The position numbers were made by a program, and so were the translations under genes. The notes beneath the pieces were generated by a model. It was not told where the DNA came from. It did not search any database and saw only the letters and a list, made by a program, of their open reading frames with translations. From a virus, in IMG/VR virus record IMGVR_UViG_3300046507_000399, positions 1 to 60,543 of that record: 60,543 nt of DNA; one strand, given 5' to 3'. Positions within the stretch are counted from its first letter, which is position 1. Each line of letters starts with the position of its first letter. Shown one piece after another: positions 1 to 7,019 of this stretch.

Positions 1-457
1 ATCCAGATTTTGCCAGCGAGAGTTTTTTAAGGGTGGCCTCTCCGGGCCGCTTGCCGCGTCGCGACTCTGACATTTTGTCCCGCGTCTCTTTTCCGGGGAT
101 CACGCCGGCGTTTGATCCTGCAATCAGCGCTCGGTTCAAAAGCGGCCCATTCGCCTTGTAGCGATCCATCCAGACTTGCTCGGCCCCGATAAGTTCCTCT
201 TGCGGGCATTGCTCAAGGACAACGAAAGCAAAGGCGCTCTCTCCCAATTCGGTCCACGCCTTCTGAAGTATCGGGCTGTTGTTTGTTCCGGCCCTTAGTT
301 TGTTGCGATGCTGCTTCCAGCGATCTTTGATGCATGCAGTGCTACCAATATACGCGCGCCCGTCGGCACAGGTGATTGCGTACACAGCCGATATCGAGAG
401 TGGATGTTTCGCCAAGGCGTAGCCTTCCCGAGGTGCGCCGTTAGCAGCGCAGAACAT
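1..457 (-). CDS. GIY-YIG homing endonuclease, N-terminal part (runs off window start)
   Basis: Starts at ATG 457 and stays open to base 1. The protein begins MFCAANGAPREG; then comes the GIY-YIG core 'VYAITCADGRAYIGS' (about residues 25-40), a WxxH-type helix 'RWKQHRNKLR', a conserved Glu region 'EQVWMDRY', and a NUMOD3-type DNA-binding tail 'SRRGKRPGEATLKKLSLAKS'. Such enzymes cut DNA at intron or intergenic homing sites. It lies divergent from the endolysin, between it and the phosphoesterase on a circular map. The reading frame continues into the segment 60543-60464, which supplies a helix-turn-helix end, giving a 178-aa protein if the ends join directly. Confidence 0.85.
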   Translation of the reverse strand, partial: MFCAANGAPREGYALAKHPLSISAVYAITCADGRAYIGSTACIKDRWKQHRNKLRAGTNNSPILQKAWTELGESAFAFVVLEQCPQEELIGAEQVWMDRYKANGPLLNRALIAGSNAGVIPGKETRDKMSESRRGKRPGEATLKKLSLAKSG

Positions 458-539
458 CCCACAACCTAGCACAAACCCGGAACATCAACCACGGCTGGTC
501 AGCGGCCGCCTGATCCCCTCACATCGAAAGGAGCGCCAG

Positions 540-980
540 ATGACTCCGAGCGCGAAATGCGAGGCCTTCATCAAAGGCTTCGAGAAATGCCGTCTTGTCG
601 GCTATCTCCCTACGCCCGACGACAAACCCACGCTGGGCTGGGGATCGACGGGGCCTGACGTCAAAATCGGCATGACCTGGACCCAAGCACAAGCTGATCA
701 ACGGTTCGCGGCGGACCTGGTCAAGTTCTCGGCCGGCTTGGACGGGCTGATCGACGCCAGCCGTACGACGCAGGGCCAGTTCGACGCTCTAGTGTCCTTC
801 GCCTACAATTGCGGCCTAGAGGCCCTGAAGTCCTCGACCCTCCTGCGGATGCACAAGGACGGCGAGTATGAGAACGCCCGGCTTCAGTTCGGACGCTGGA
901 ACAAGCAGGCCGGGAAGGTGCTCGGCGGGCTCACCAAGCGCCGCGCCGCCGAGGCTGAGATCTACAGGGGTGCAGCATGA
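540..980 (+). CDS. endolysin, GH24 (T4-like) lysozyme
   Basis: 146 aa. Cleaves peptidoglycan to end the lytic cycle. It has the GH24 pattern: Glu15 in 'FIKGFEKC', then 'DDKPTLGWGST' with the Asp and Thr of the catalytic groove, and the conserved 'FDALVSFAYNCG' helix. The ATG at 540 is preceded by AAGGAG. There is no signal peptide or anchor, so it should need a holin, and two multi-span membrane proteins lie upstream on the circular map (58542-59220). Its stop overlaps the next start (ATGA), consistent with a lysis operon. Confidence 0.9.
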   Translation: MTPSAKCEAFIKGFEKCRLVGYLPTPDDKPTLGWGSTGPDVKIGMTWTQAQADQRFAADLVKFSAGLDGLIDASRTTQGQFDALVSFAYNCGLEALKSSTLLRMHKDGEYENARLQFGRWNKQAGKVLGGLTKRRAAEAEIYRGAA

Positions 981-1528
981 TCGCCGCCGCCTTCGCCTTT
1001 CTCCGCTCACCGCTCGGCAAGTACGGAGCCATAACGCTCGCCGTGGCCCTGGCGCTCTGGAGCATTCACCACGCGGGCTATTCGGCCGGCGTAAAGCACG
1101 AGCAAGCCCAATACGCCAAAGCCCTCGCCAAGGCCGAAAAGAAGGCCGCTGAGACCAAGAAGGAGTCCGACGCGATCACCGCGAAGGTCGAGGTCACGCA
1201 CATCCAGACGGTCGAGAAAATCCGCACCGTAACTCAGACCCTCATTAAGGAGGTTCCGTATGCAGTTCCGTCCGATCCTGCTCGCCAGTCTCTCAGCGTC
1301 GGCTTTGTGCGCCTGCACGACGCCGCTGCCACCGGTGATCCCGGCCTTTCCGACCCCACCGGCCGCGCTGATGCAGAAGCCTCGGGAGTTACAGACCCTG
1401 ATCTCTCACGAGTCATTCTCGCGAACTACGAAACCTGCCGCATCAATGCAGAAACAGTGATCGCCTGGCAGTCTTGGGCGACTGACCAGGCCGCACTTTA
1501 CGCGAAGAACTACGGCGCTCAGCGCTGA
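977..1528 (+). CDS. i-spanin (Rz-like)
   Basis: 183 aa. An N-terminal membrane segment (about residues 15-35) is followed by an Ala/Lys/Glu-rich coiled coil (about 40-100), the usual architecture of an inner-membrane spanin that bridges the periplasm to an outer-membrane lipoprotein partner and disrupts the outer membrane. It overlaps the endolysin stop by 4 bases. A second gene with all the features of Rz1 is embedded in its +1 frame (1260-1460), which strongly supports the assignment. Sequence similarity to lambda Rz is not evident by eye; the call rests on topology and context. Confidence 0.8.
   Translation: MIAAAFAFLRSPLGKYGAITLAVALALWSIHHAGYSAGVKHEQAQYAKALAKAEKKAAETKKESDAITAKVEVTHIQTVEKIRTVTQTLIKEVPYAVPSDPARQSLSVGFVRLHDAAATGDPGLSDPTGRADAEASGVTDPDLSRVILANYETCRINAETVIAWQSWATDQAALYAKNYGAQR
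1260..1460 (+). CDS. o-spanin (Rz1-like lipoprotein), embedded in the i-spanin gene
   Basis: 66 aa, +1 frame, wholly inside the i-spanin gene. The start ATG 1260 has a strong ribosome-binding site, AAGGAGG, 6 bases upstream. The N-terminus is a lipoprotein signal with lipobox 'LCAC' (Cys19), followed by a proline-rich stretch 'TPLPPVIPAFPTPP', the hallmark of Rz1 proteins. The product should be an outer-membrane lipoprotein contacting the periplasmic end of the i-spanin. Embedded Rz1 genes are known from lambda, but this one must be found by topology, and annotation pipelines usually miss it. Confidence 0.82.
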   Translation: MQFRPILLASLSASALCACTTPLPPVIPAFPTPPAALMQKPRELQTLISHESFSRTTKPAASMQKQ

Positions 1529-1548
1529 CGGCTCCCCTAGGGTAGAGC

Positions 1549-1662
1549 CTACGATAGGAGTTCAGCGGCAAAGGATATCGCGAGACATCCAGCCGCGACA
1601 AGCGCCCAAGCCCAGGCTGGGGCGTACAAGATGAAGTCGTCGACCCTATCGCGGATTTTCAT
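1549..1662 (-). CDS. 37-aa single-span membrane protein
   Basis: ATG 1662 is preceded by TAGGAGATAGCG, a good ribosome-binding site. The peptide starts MKIRDRVDDFILY and contains one hydrophobic segment (about residues 13-34, ending in AAELLS). It is the most downstream gene of the leftward early block, lying just past the hairpin at 1679-1709 and convergent with the spanin genes. Function unknown; topology and proximity to the lysis cassette would fit a lysis or superinfection modulator, but nothing shows this directly. Confidence 0.55.
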   Translation of the reverse strand: MKIRDRVDDFILYAPAWAWALVAAGCLAISFAAELLS

Positions 1663-1678
1663 CGCTATCTCCTACAAC

Positions 1679-1710
1679 AAGGCCCGGTTCGCTTCGGCGG
1701 CCGGGCCTTT
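1679..1710. terminator. bidirectional terminator-like hairpin
   Basis: A 9-bp perfect stem, AAGGCCCGG (1679-1687) with CCGGGCCTT (1701-1709), and a 13-base loop, followed on the plus strand by TTTCGCGTTT. It lies between the plus-strand lysis genes and the minus-strand early genes, where a terminator serving both directions would be expected. Confidence 0.6.
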
Positions 1711-1716
1711 CGCGTT

Positions 1717-1944
1717 TCAGATGGGCCGACCCGATCCATCAACCGGAACCTCGCTCGTCGCCCACTTCGCGAAATTGGCGGTCGAGATGCACGACGTCCT
1801 GACGAAGCCGCCCAGCGGCAATTGCTTGTGATGACGCCCGAAGACGACGAAGCTTTCGTCAGCGCCCCAGTTTATCACGATGCGGATGTCGTTGTTCTTG
1901 CCGCCACGATACGCGCGGTTCAAGCCGATGTCCTCGATCTTCAC
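1717..1944 (-). CDS. hypothetical 75-aa early protein
   Basis: GTG start at 1944 with AAGGAGGAG upstream; the upstream gene stops 3 bases before it, so translation is probably coupled. Contains 'VINWGADESFVVFGRHHKQLPLGGFV'-type mixed alpha/beta sequence (only the first residues quoted in order), no cysteines arranged for metal binding and no membrane segment. I do not recognise a family. Confidence 0.65.
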   Translation of the reverse strand: MKIEDIGLNRAYRGGKNNDIRIVINWGADESFVVFGRHHKQLPLGGFVRTSCISTANFAKWATSEVPVDGSGRPI

Positions 1945-1947
1945 CCC

Positions 1948-2124
1948 TCACTCCTCCTTAGCTGATAGAGCGGAGGGCTCATCGAGCACCAGGGCTGCGT
2001 CGATGTAGGCGCACCCCTTAAGGCCAGTGTCGATGCAGACCGCTTCGCCTTCCGACCAGCCAGAGCCAAGCGGCAGGCGTTTGACGCGGATCGTGATGTA
2101 TTCGTCGTTCATCTTCTCGCTCAC
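1948..2124 (-). CDS. hypothetical 58-aa early protein
   Basis: GTG start 2124 (MSEKMNDEYITIRVKRL) with AAGGAGA 7 bases upstream; an internal ATG at 2112 is the alternative. Followed directly by the next gene, whose ribosome-binding site (AAGGAGGAG) is inside this gene's last codons. No recognised domain. Confidence 0.6.
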   Translation of the reverse strand: MSEKMNDEYITIRVKRLPLGSGWSEGEAVCIDTGLKGCAYIDAALVLDEPSALSAKEE

Positions 2125-2145
2125 GGCGTCTCTCCTTGTGGGGGG

Positions 2146-2451
2146 CTAGGCGGCTGGAGGGGCGGGAAGGGGCATCCAGTGGGTCGCCCGGTGGCTCTCG
2201 GTGCACATGGCATACGAGAAGAAGCGCCGCTTGGCATGGTCCTTCTCGGTCAGGTCCCACTTCATCGGCCCGACGCGGGGTCCATTCGGTGAGGTGTAGT
2301 GGGCGAGGAAGATCGAGCCGTCTTTCGGAGCGCCGGTCATGGGCTGCCACCCCCTCGCGAGCGCAGCCGTCACACCGTGGTTGACTACATCCCGCTCACC
2401 ACTGTGGTCGTGGGGGACAGGTCCCGGGAGACCGTCTAATTCTTCAACCAT
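2146..2451 (-). CDS. DUF551-like protein
   Basis: About 101 aa from ATG 2451, chosen because TGGAG lies 7 bases upstream; a start at 2463 or 2520 is possible. The pattern 'WQPMTGAPKDGSIFLAHY' with a C-terminal 'HWMPLPAPP' matches the DUF551 signature found in many phage early genes. Function unknown. Confidence 0.65.
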   Translation of the reverse strand: MVEELDGLPGPVPHDHSGERDVVNHGVTAALARGWQPMTGAPKDGSIFLAHYTSPNGPRVGPMKWDLTEKDHAKRRFFSYAMCTESHRATHWMPLPAPPAA

Positions 2452-2482
2452 TTCAAGCTCCATACGGCCAAAGGCCTGGGGG

Positions 2483-2614
2483 TTAGGCTTCGTCGTCCTG
2501 ATCGAATGGGCCGAACTCACGACGTTCGCAGGTCACGCAGATCACGCCGACGCCGGAGACTGAGACTAGGTCTTCATCGACCGAGCCGCACATCTCGCAT
2601 TCATGGTCTTCCAT
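2483..2614 (-). CDS. 43-aa zinc-ribbon protein
   Basis: Starts MEDHECEMCGSVDED with AGGAGAG upstream. Two CxxC pairs (CEMC and CVTC) about 20 residues apart form a one-zinc ribbon; the tail is acidic (FGPFDQDDEA). Too short for an enzyme; probably a nucleic-acid- or protein-binding accessory factor. Confidence 0.6.
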   Translation of the reverse strand: MEDHECEMCGSVDEDLVSVSGVGVICVTCERREFGPFDQDDEA

Positions 2615-2649
2615 GGCCGTCTCTCTCCTACAGAAGCTGTGATGCTGGG

Positions 2650-2829
2650 TTAGGCGGCTACGTCTTCCGGGGGCGTGCGCGTGAAGTGAGCGCCGTTTAT
2701 GTGGGCTCGACCGATGATGCACTCGGCAACGACCGAAGAAATGTCCTCAGTCGGCCACAGGGCCATCAGGGCTACGAGCGCCTTGTAGGCATCTCCAGAA
2801 ACCTCGACCGTAACAGTGTTGTCTTCCAT
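2650..2829 (-). CDS. hypothetical 59-aa early protein
   Basis: ATG 2829 begins immediately after the stop codon of the upstream gene (TAGATG), so translation is probably coupled. Starts MEDNTVTVEVSGDAYKALV, a beta strand then helix pattern; no recognised family. Confidence 0.6.
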   Translation of the reverse strand: MEDNTVTVEVSGDAYKALVALMALWPTEDISSVVAECIIGRAHINGAHFTRTPPEDVAA

Positions 2830-3006
2830 CTAGCCCTCCATGCTCAGGCCGTCGCGCAACGCGATCAGCTCGGGGTCAGTCTTGCGCCAGCAGAGTTGAT
2901 CCCAGACGTACGCCAGGACTTCCTCCAGCGTGTCGGTGTCGTATCGGGCGTCAGCGAGCGCCAGCTTGGCGATGTCGCGGCCGACGTCTTTGCTCTTCGA
3001 GGCCAT
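2830..3006 (-). CDS. hypothetical 58-aa early protein
   Basis: Starts MASKSKDVGRDIAKLALAD with CGGAGAG upstream. Mostly helical, with one Trp-rich stretch (VWDQLCWRKTD). The next gene starts one base after its stop. No recognised domain. Confidence 0.6.
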   Translation of the reverse strand: MASKSKDVGRDIAKLALADARYDTDTLEEVLAYVWDQLCWRKTDPELIALRDGLSMEG

Positions 3007-3049
3007 CTGGCGCTCTCCGTCTACGGCCTGGGCCGCGTTGTGGTGGGTG

Positions 3050-3226
3050 TTAGGCGGTCGGGTCGGGATGCTCGGCTTCAAGGTCCGACCACGCCTTGGC
3101 GACAAGGCGGTCTCGCTCCGCTTGGTCTATCCGGCGAAGATGCAGTTTGAGATCCGCATCCTCGATCTTGTACCGACAGAAGCGCTTGGCCTCAGCCAGT
3201 GAGCTTCTCGCCGAGCCCTCGATCAC
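3050..3226 (-). CDS. hypothetical 58-aa helical protein
   Basis: GTG start 3226 overlaps the stop of the upstream gene (GTGA). Starts MIEGSARSSLAEAKRFCRY and is highly charged and helical throughout. No recognised family. Confidence 0.55.
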   Translation of the reverse strand: MIEGSARSSLAEAKRFCRYKIEDADLKLHLRRIDQAERDRLVAKAWSDLEAEHPDPTA

Positions 3227-3495
3227 GCTGATTCCCCCGACAGTTCCGCCAAAAGCTGCTCATTGGTCATGAGGCTAAATTCCGCCTCCAGCTCATCCAG
3301 TTCGGCGAAGACCTCGTCGAGGGACTTGGAGGGCGTCTGCGCGGCGAGTACGGCGCGGCGCTCGGCGTCCTGACCCGCGCGCTCTGCTTCAGACGCGTCG
3401 GCGAACTCGCCACGGAAGCACTCTGCGCCAGCCCAGTCGTACGCGACGACCGTGAACAGGCCGGTCTCTTTGCTCTTGGCGCTCCGCGTCCACAT
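3223..3495 (-). CDS. hypothetical 90-aa protein, coiled-coil C-terminus
   Basis: Start at ATG 3495 (MWTRSAKSKETG), placed by GGAGGAG upstream; an ATG at 3516 is possible but sits before the ribosome-binding site. The C-terminal third (SLDEVFAELDELEAEFSLM) is an acidic amphipathic helix. Overlaps the next start by GTGA. Confidence 0.65.
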   Translation of the reverse strand: MWTRSAKSKETGLFTVVAYDWAGAECFRGEFADASEAERAGQDAERRAVLAAQTPSKSLDEVFAELDELEAEFSLMTNEQLLAELSGESA

Positions 3496-3536
3496 CGTTC
3501 GCTCTCCTCCGGCCATAGGCCGCGTTAGGGTGGGTG

Positions 3537-4112
3537 TTAGGCGGCCTTGAGCTTGGCGTTGATCTTGTTGAGCTCGAACGCCACGGCCGACTTGAGGCCG
3601 CCGGTGATGGCTTCGTTCGCCGTCTTCAGGGCCTCCTGCATGGCCTTTGCGATCTCGTCGTTCAGGCGCTTGTCGATCAGGAAGGCGACGCGGGTGGTTG
3701 CGTCCTTGTAGCCGTAGGAGTCGCGTCCGCTGGACGAGTACTCCTTCTTGGACTTGCCCTCGAAGTTCACGCCCTCGGTCAGGTACTCGTTGGCGCGGCG
3801 GATGATGTACTCGGTGATGGTCTCGGGCTCGCGCTTGGGCTCGCCGTAACCATTCGTCGACTGGATTTTGTAGTTGTCGATGTACGAGGTGATCGAGCCG
3901 TCAAGGGCGGGAGCGATCAGCCGCTCAACGCTCTCGTCGACACGGGTCAGGATGGCCTCGCGGATCGAGGTCTGAAACTTGCTGACGATGGCGACGGGCT
4001 CGCCGTCCTCGTCGCTGACGCTGCTGGTCAGGAAGCGTTCGATCAGGGCCTCGGTGAGGCGGTCTTGCATTTGTTCGACCGACAGGCCGAGGCTTTCCAG
4101 GGTGATGTTCAT
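3537..4112 (-). CDS. hypothetical 191-aa phage protein
   Basis: First gene of the leftward block reading away from the divergent promoter at 4153-4216. Starts MNITLESLGLSVEQMQDRL with AAGGAACC upstream. Mainly helical, with a Tyr/Ser-rich central loop (about residues 125-140) and a lysine-rich end. Proteins of this type recur in phage early regions, but I know of no assigned function. Confidence 0.7.
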   Translation of the reverse strand: MNITLESLGLSVEQMQDRLTEALIERFLTSSVSDEDGEPVAIVSKFQTSIREAILTRVDESVERLIAPALDGSITSYIDNYKIQSTNGYGEPKREPETITEYIIRRANEYLTEGVNFEGKSKKEYSSSGRDSYGYKDATTRVAFLIDKRLNDEIAKAMQEALKTANEAITGGLKSAVAFELNKINAKLKAA

Positions 4113-4152
4113 TCGATGGTTCCTTGAGGGTTAGTCTGCGGGCGAAGCCGCC

Positions 4153-4216
4153 TTGCGCTTCAATCTGATATCTAATAAATAACTGATATCAGAATGGCGT
4201 CAATAGCGGATATCAG
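4153..4216. promoter_or_regulatory. divergent promoters with three CTGATATC operators
   Basis: Plus promoter: TTGCGC (4153-4158), 17 bases, TAAATA (4176-4181). Minus promoter: TTGACG (complement of 4198-4203), 16 bases, TATTTA, using the same AT-rich -10 block. Operators: CTGATATC (4164-4171), the perfect palindrome CTGATATCAG (4183-4192) and GATATCAG (4209-4216). The likely ligand is the RHH protein encoded just downstream, giving autoregulation plus control of the leftward gene at 3537-4112. Confidence 0.6.
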
Positions 4217-4231
4217 AAATTGTCAGCGGCA

Positions 4232-4417
4232 ATGGAATCCGATACGGCTCCCCGCGTGGGACGCAGGGCCAAGAACTTCGTTGAGCAGATGGTCGCGCGT
4301 TTCCGCGAGGGGACGTTCGCGAGGATCGCTGCCGCCCTACGCTCGGACGAGACGCGAACCGACTTCGTTCAGGAGGCTGTTGAGGCCGAGCTGAAGCGCC
4401 GCGAGGGTGGCCGGTGA
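4232..4417 (+). CDS. ribbon-helix-helix (RHH) DNA-binding protein, probable autorepressor
   Basis: 61 aa from ATG 4232 (a TTG at 4220 is the alternative start). The C-terminal 45 residues match the RHH layout: basic N-terminus, 'FREGTFARIAAALRSDETRT' then 'DFVQEAVEAELKRRE'. RHH dimers bind short palindromes, and three CTGATATC sites lie just upstream. Its stop overlaps the GTG start of the next gene, which ends in a related RHH domain sharing the 'GTFARI' motif; this two-gene layout resembles an antitoxin/effector pair. Confidence 0.7.
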   Translation: MESDTAPRVGRRAKNFVEQMVARFREGTFARIAAALRSDETRTDFVQEAVEAELKRREGGR

Positions 4418-4887
4418 CCAAGTACAACACCCACGCCTACGTCTACGCCGTTGGGCATGACGTCGGCCCGCAGAAGATCGGCTACAGTACCCGTCCCCAG
4501 TCCAGGATGCGGAGCCTGCGCGCCGAAACCGGCCAGCTTGTCACCGTCCAGGCCGCCTATCCTATCGCGAGGGAGTGGGCGATCCACGCCGAGCGCATGG
4601 CCCATTGGCTGTTGAGGGCGAAGCACTTCCGCAACGAATGGTTCAACTGCACGCCGGCCGAGGCCGAAGAGGCTGTGAAGTTGGCCACGTCGATCAACTA
4701 TGACGCAGCTGACTACGTGCCGACCGTCGTCCGTCCGAACGCCCTCTACGATGAGCAAATCACGCTACGCCTCGTTCGAGGGACCTTCGCGCGCATCGAG
4801 GAGGTTGTCGGTAGCCGCGATCGTGCCGACTTCATCCGCGCCGCTATCGACGACGCGTGCGAGCGCCTCTCCAAGCCCAAGCCCTGA
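4414..4887 (+). CDS. MUG113/T5orf172 (GIY-YIG superfamily) domain fused to an RHH domain
   Basis: 157 aa, GTG start. Residues 8-90 fit the MUG113 branch of the GIY-YIG superfamily: 'YVYAVGHDVGPQKIGYS', 'RMRSLRAETGQ', a central Glu/His 'HAERMAHWLL' and 'NEWFNCTP'. Residues about 115-155 form a second RHH domain, 'QITLRLVRGTFARIEEVVGS' and onward, similar to the small protein upstream. Predicted role: a DNA-cleaving or DNA-bound nuclease targeted by its RHH domain. It could also be a purely regulatory protein with an inactive nuclease fold. Confidence 0.65.
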   Translation: MTKYNTHAYVYAVGHDVGPQKIGYSTRPQSRMRSLRAETGQLVTVQAAYPIAREWAIHAERMAHWLLRAKHFRNEWFNCTPAEAEEAVKLATSINYDAADYVPTVVRPNALYDEQITLRLVRGTFARIEEVVGSRDRADFIRAAIDDACERLSKPKP

Positions 4888-4971
4888 GCCCGTTGTGTCT
4901 CACGAAACCCGGTTTCACGTTACACAAGCAGTCTTGTGATCAATGCGTGAGCGACAAGCCCAAGCCCTAGA
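4874..4971. repeat. short direct repeat and palindrome after the RHH operon
   Basis: AAGCCCAAGCCCT occurs at 4874-4886 (the 3' end of the nuclease gene) and again at 4959-4971, just before the next start. Between them is the palindrome GAAACCCGGTTTC (about 4909-4921). This suggests a small tail duplication; the palindrome could be an operator. There is no T tract, so it is not a typical terminator. Confidence 0.4.
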
Positions 4972-4976
4972 GAGAG

Positions 4977-5360
4977 ATGATGCCGGTCATGACGATCATC
5001 GGGGCGGAGTGGAACCGCCAGGGCGTGACGCGCGAGGTCGTTCTGTTCCGCGACTACGCCTTCAAGATCCCCAAACTGATCTATGGCTGGCGGATGTTCC
5101 TGTGCGGACTTCTCGCCAACATGCAGGAAGCGCAGTTCGGCCGCTGCGGGTGGCCAGAGGTTTGCCCCGTCTCCTTCGCCGTGCCGGGCGGCTGGCTGAT
5201 CGTGATGCGCCGCGCGAGGCCGCTCACCGACGCGGAATGGGCCGGCTTCGACGCCGCCGCCTTTGTGAACCAGGAAGACCGCATGATCCCCGCCGAGACG
5301 AAGCGGGACAGCTTTGGCATGTTGGACGGGCGGATCGTCGCGCTCGACTATGGGAACTAG
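4977..5360 (+). CDS. phage protein with kinase-like motifs
   Basis: 127 aa, starts MMPVMTIIGAEWN. Two stretches recall a shrunken protein-kinase fold: 'YAFKIPKL' (like the Lys strand of the N-lobe) and a C-terminal 'GRIVALDYGN' (like DFG). The middle 'CGLLANMQEAQFG' and 'PGGWLIVMRRARPL' fit hinge and helix positions. The HRD catalytic loop is absent, so catalysis is doubtful. Similar short proteins are common in phage early regions. Last gene of the plus-strand trio. Confidence 0.5.
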   Translation: MMPVMTIIGAEWNRQGVTREVVLFRDYAFKIPKLIYGWRMFLCGLLANMQEAQFGRCGWPEVCPVSFAVPGGWLIVMRRARPLTDAEWAGFDAAAFVNQEDRMIPAETKRDSFGMLDGRIVALDYGN

Positions 5361-5530
5361 CCCTAACGGGGATTCACAAGGGCTGCGGATATGGTAGAAG
5401 AGCCCTTGCTGCATCTGCCGGTGTTGGACCGGATAGCCTCCCAAGGCGAAGATCGCGATGGGCACTTGACCTAGTCACCCAGGCCCTAGGGAACGTGACC
5501 CGCAGCATTGGGCGGCTGACCGGGCTTTTC
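5361..5530. other. intergenic region between convergent genes
   Basis: Holds an inverted repeat GTCAC...GTGAC (about 5476-5502) and a hairpin with GGGCGGC and GCCGCCC arms (about 5511-5545) that runs into the 3' end of the next gene. A 27-codon frame from ATG 5392 (MVEEPLLHLPVLDRIASQ) has no convincing ribosome-binding site, so I do not call it. No other gene seen. Confidence 0.35.
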
Positions 5531-5800
5531 TCAGTCGGCCGCCCGCTTCCACCTGAAAATCGGGTCCCGCACCAAATGCGCTGAGACGCTGATAAACCCG
5601 GCCGGCGCTCCGCAGCGGGAGCACTTGAAAGCCCCGCTCTCGGCGAGATCCTGAAGCGTCCGCTCCCGCCAAGGCCCAGGCCTTGAGCAATCCACACCTC
5701 GACCCCCACACCTATTGTCGCACCAAGCCGTAACGCTACGGCCTAGGCGGTCGCAGTCGGCGGGGGTGAGGGGGTCAGGCTCGGACGAAGGGGATGACAT
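5531..5800 (-). CDS. zinc-ribbon protein overlapping the integrase 3' end
   Basis: 89 aa from ATG 5800 (MSSPSSEPDPLTPADCDRLG); the start lies within the last 26 bases of the integrase gene. Four or more cysteines (CDNRC, GVDC, CSRC) form a treble-clef or ribbon-like site. The C-terminus is 'ISVSAHLVRDPIFRWKRAAD'. The longer open frame (to 5992) is integrase shadow. Function unknown; possibly a DNA-binding partner of the integrase. Confidence 0.55.
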   Translation of the reverse strand: MSSPSSEPDPLTPADCDRLGRSVTAWCDNRCGGRGVDCSRPGPWRERTLQDLAESGAFKCSRCGAPAGFISVSAHLVRDPIFRWKRAAD

Positions 5801-6965
5801 TTGCGCAGGGCGATGTAGTGGCGAACTTCTCCCAGGCCTCCATGAGCGCCCGCCGCTTGGCGAGGGCGTCGCTACGGCGATAGGCGCGCTCAACGGCATT
5901 TCCGACAGCGTGGGCCAGGGCTTCCTCGACCAACTCGCGGGGGTGGCCGGTGCAGTCGCCCGCCCAATCTCGGAAAGCCGAGCGGAATCCATGGACTGTG
6001 AAGGCTTCTTCCATCCGCCGCAGAAGCATCAGCATCGCCATGCGCGACAGCGGCTCAATGCGCTGGTCGCCGGGGAAAATGAAATCGCCATTAGCCTTTA
6101 GCGGCGCGACCTCATCCAATATCTCGCGCATGCGGGCGGTGATTGGGACGCGGTGCGGCTTGCCGGCCTTCATACGGTCGGCCGGGATAGTCCAGACGTC
6201 GCCGCTGATCTCCGCCCAGGTCGCCTCGCGGGTCTCGGTCGTCCTAGTCGCGGCGAGGATCGTGAACTCCAGGGCCCGCGCGGCCATCGCCGGCCGGGCG
6301 CGAAGCCGCTGGATGAACGCCGGAACGCCATCGTAGGCGAGGGCGGTGTGGTGGCCCCTGGCGCGCGGCTGCTTGGCGAGGAGTAGCTGCAGGTGACCGC
6401 GCCAGCGCGCCGGGTTCTCGCCTGTCCGCAGGCCTTTCACCTTGGCGACGTCCAGAACCCGCTCGATGCGGGACCGGACTCGCGAGGCGGTTTCGGGGAT
6501 CGCATGCCAGATCGGCTTGAGCACCAAGAGCACATCAGCCGTGTCGACGTCTGAGACCGGTCGTTTGGCGATGGCGCCTGCGTGGGTCTTCAGGCTCGCC
6601 CGCCATTGATCCGCGCTCTTGGGGTTCTTCCAGCCTGGCGTCAGATCGACGATAACCTGTTCGGCGAAGTCCTCGAATGAGACCGCGGCTCCTGTCTCAA
6701 GCCTGCGCGCGCCGATCGGGTCAACGCCGTCGGCGACCATTTGCCGCGCCGTGGCGGCGCTCTGGCGCGCGGAAGCCAGGGAAACGACTTCAGCGGACCC
6801 GAGGCCCATTTCCCTGCGCCGGCCGCGCCAGAAGAAGACCAGCACCCAGCGACGGTTCAAGGTCTGATCGACCTTAAGGTATAGCCCCGCGCCGTCAGCG
6901 TGCATGCCCGGTTCGCGGAGCGCTGCGACAGTCTTGACGGTGAGTCGGTTGACGGCGCGAGCCAT
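5775..6965 (-). CDS. int: tyrosine integrase, P4-type
   Basis: 396 aa. The N-terminus 'GAGLYLKVDQTLNRRWVLVF' and following residues match the arm-binding domain (DUF4102) of P4-type integrases. A core-binding helical region follows, then the catalytic set: Arg in 'AATRTTE' (about 240), Lys in 'KAGKPHRVP', His-x-x-Arg in 'HGFRSAFRDWAG', the second His in 'ALAHAVG' and the nucleophile Tyr in 'ERAYRRSD'. Catalyses attP x attB integration; relatives mostly use tRNA genes. Probable attP and arm sites lie directly upstream (7020-7237), with an excisionase-like gene beyond. Confidence 0.93.
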   Translation of the reverse strand: MARAVNRLTVKTVAALREPGMHADGAGLYLKVDQTLNRRWVLVFFWRGRRREMGLGSAEVVSLASARQSAATARQMVADGVDPIGARRLETGAAVSFEDFAEQVIVDLTPGWKNPKSADQWRASLKTHAGAIAKRPVSDVDTADVLLVLKPIWHAIPETASRVRSRIERVLDVAKVKGLRTGENPARWRGHLQLLLAKQPRARGHHTALAYDGVPAFIQRLRARPAMAARALEFTILAATRTTETREATWAEISGDVWTIPADRMKAGKPHRVPITARMREILDEVAPLKANGDFIFPGDQRIEPLSRMAMLMLLRRMEEAFTVHGFRSAFRDWAGDCTGHPRELVEEALAHAVGNAVERAYRRSDALAKRRALMEAWEKFATTSPCANVIPFVRA

Positions 6966-7019
6966 GGTGGTCCTCAGAACGTAGGCAGAACCTACCGCCT
7001 CGCCCTGAGCCTCGCCAGC

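Noticed and set aside
5392-5475. 27-codon plus-strand frame after the kinase-like gene
   Set aside because: No convincing ribosome-binding site and no recognisable feature.
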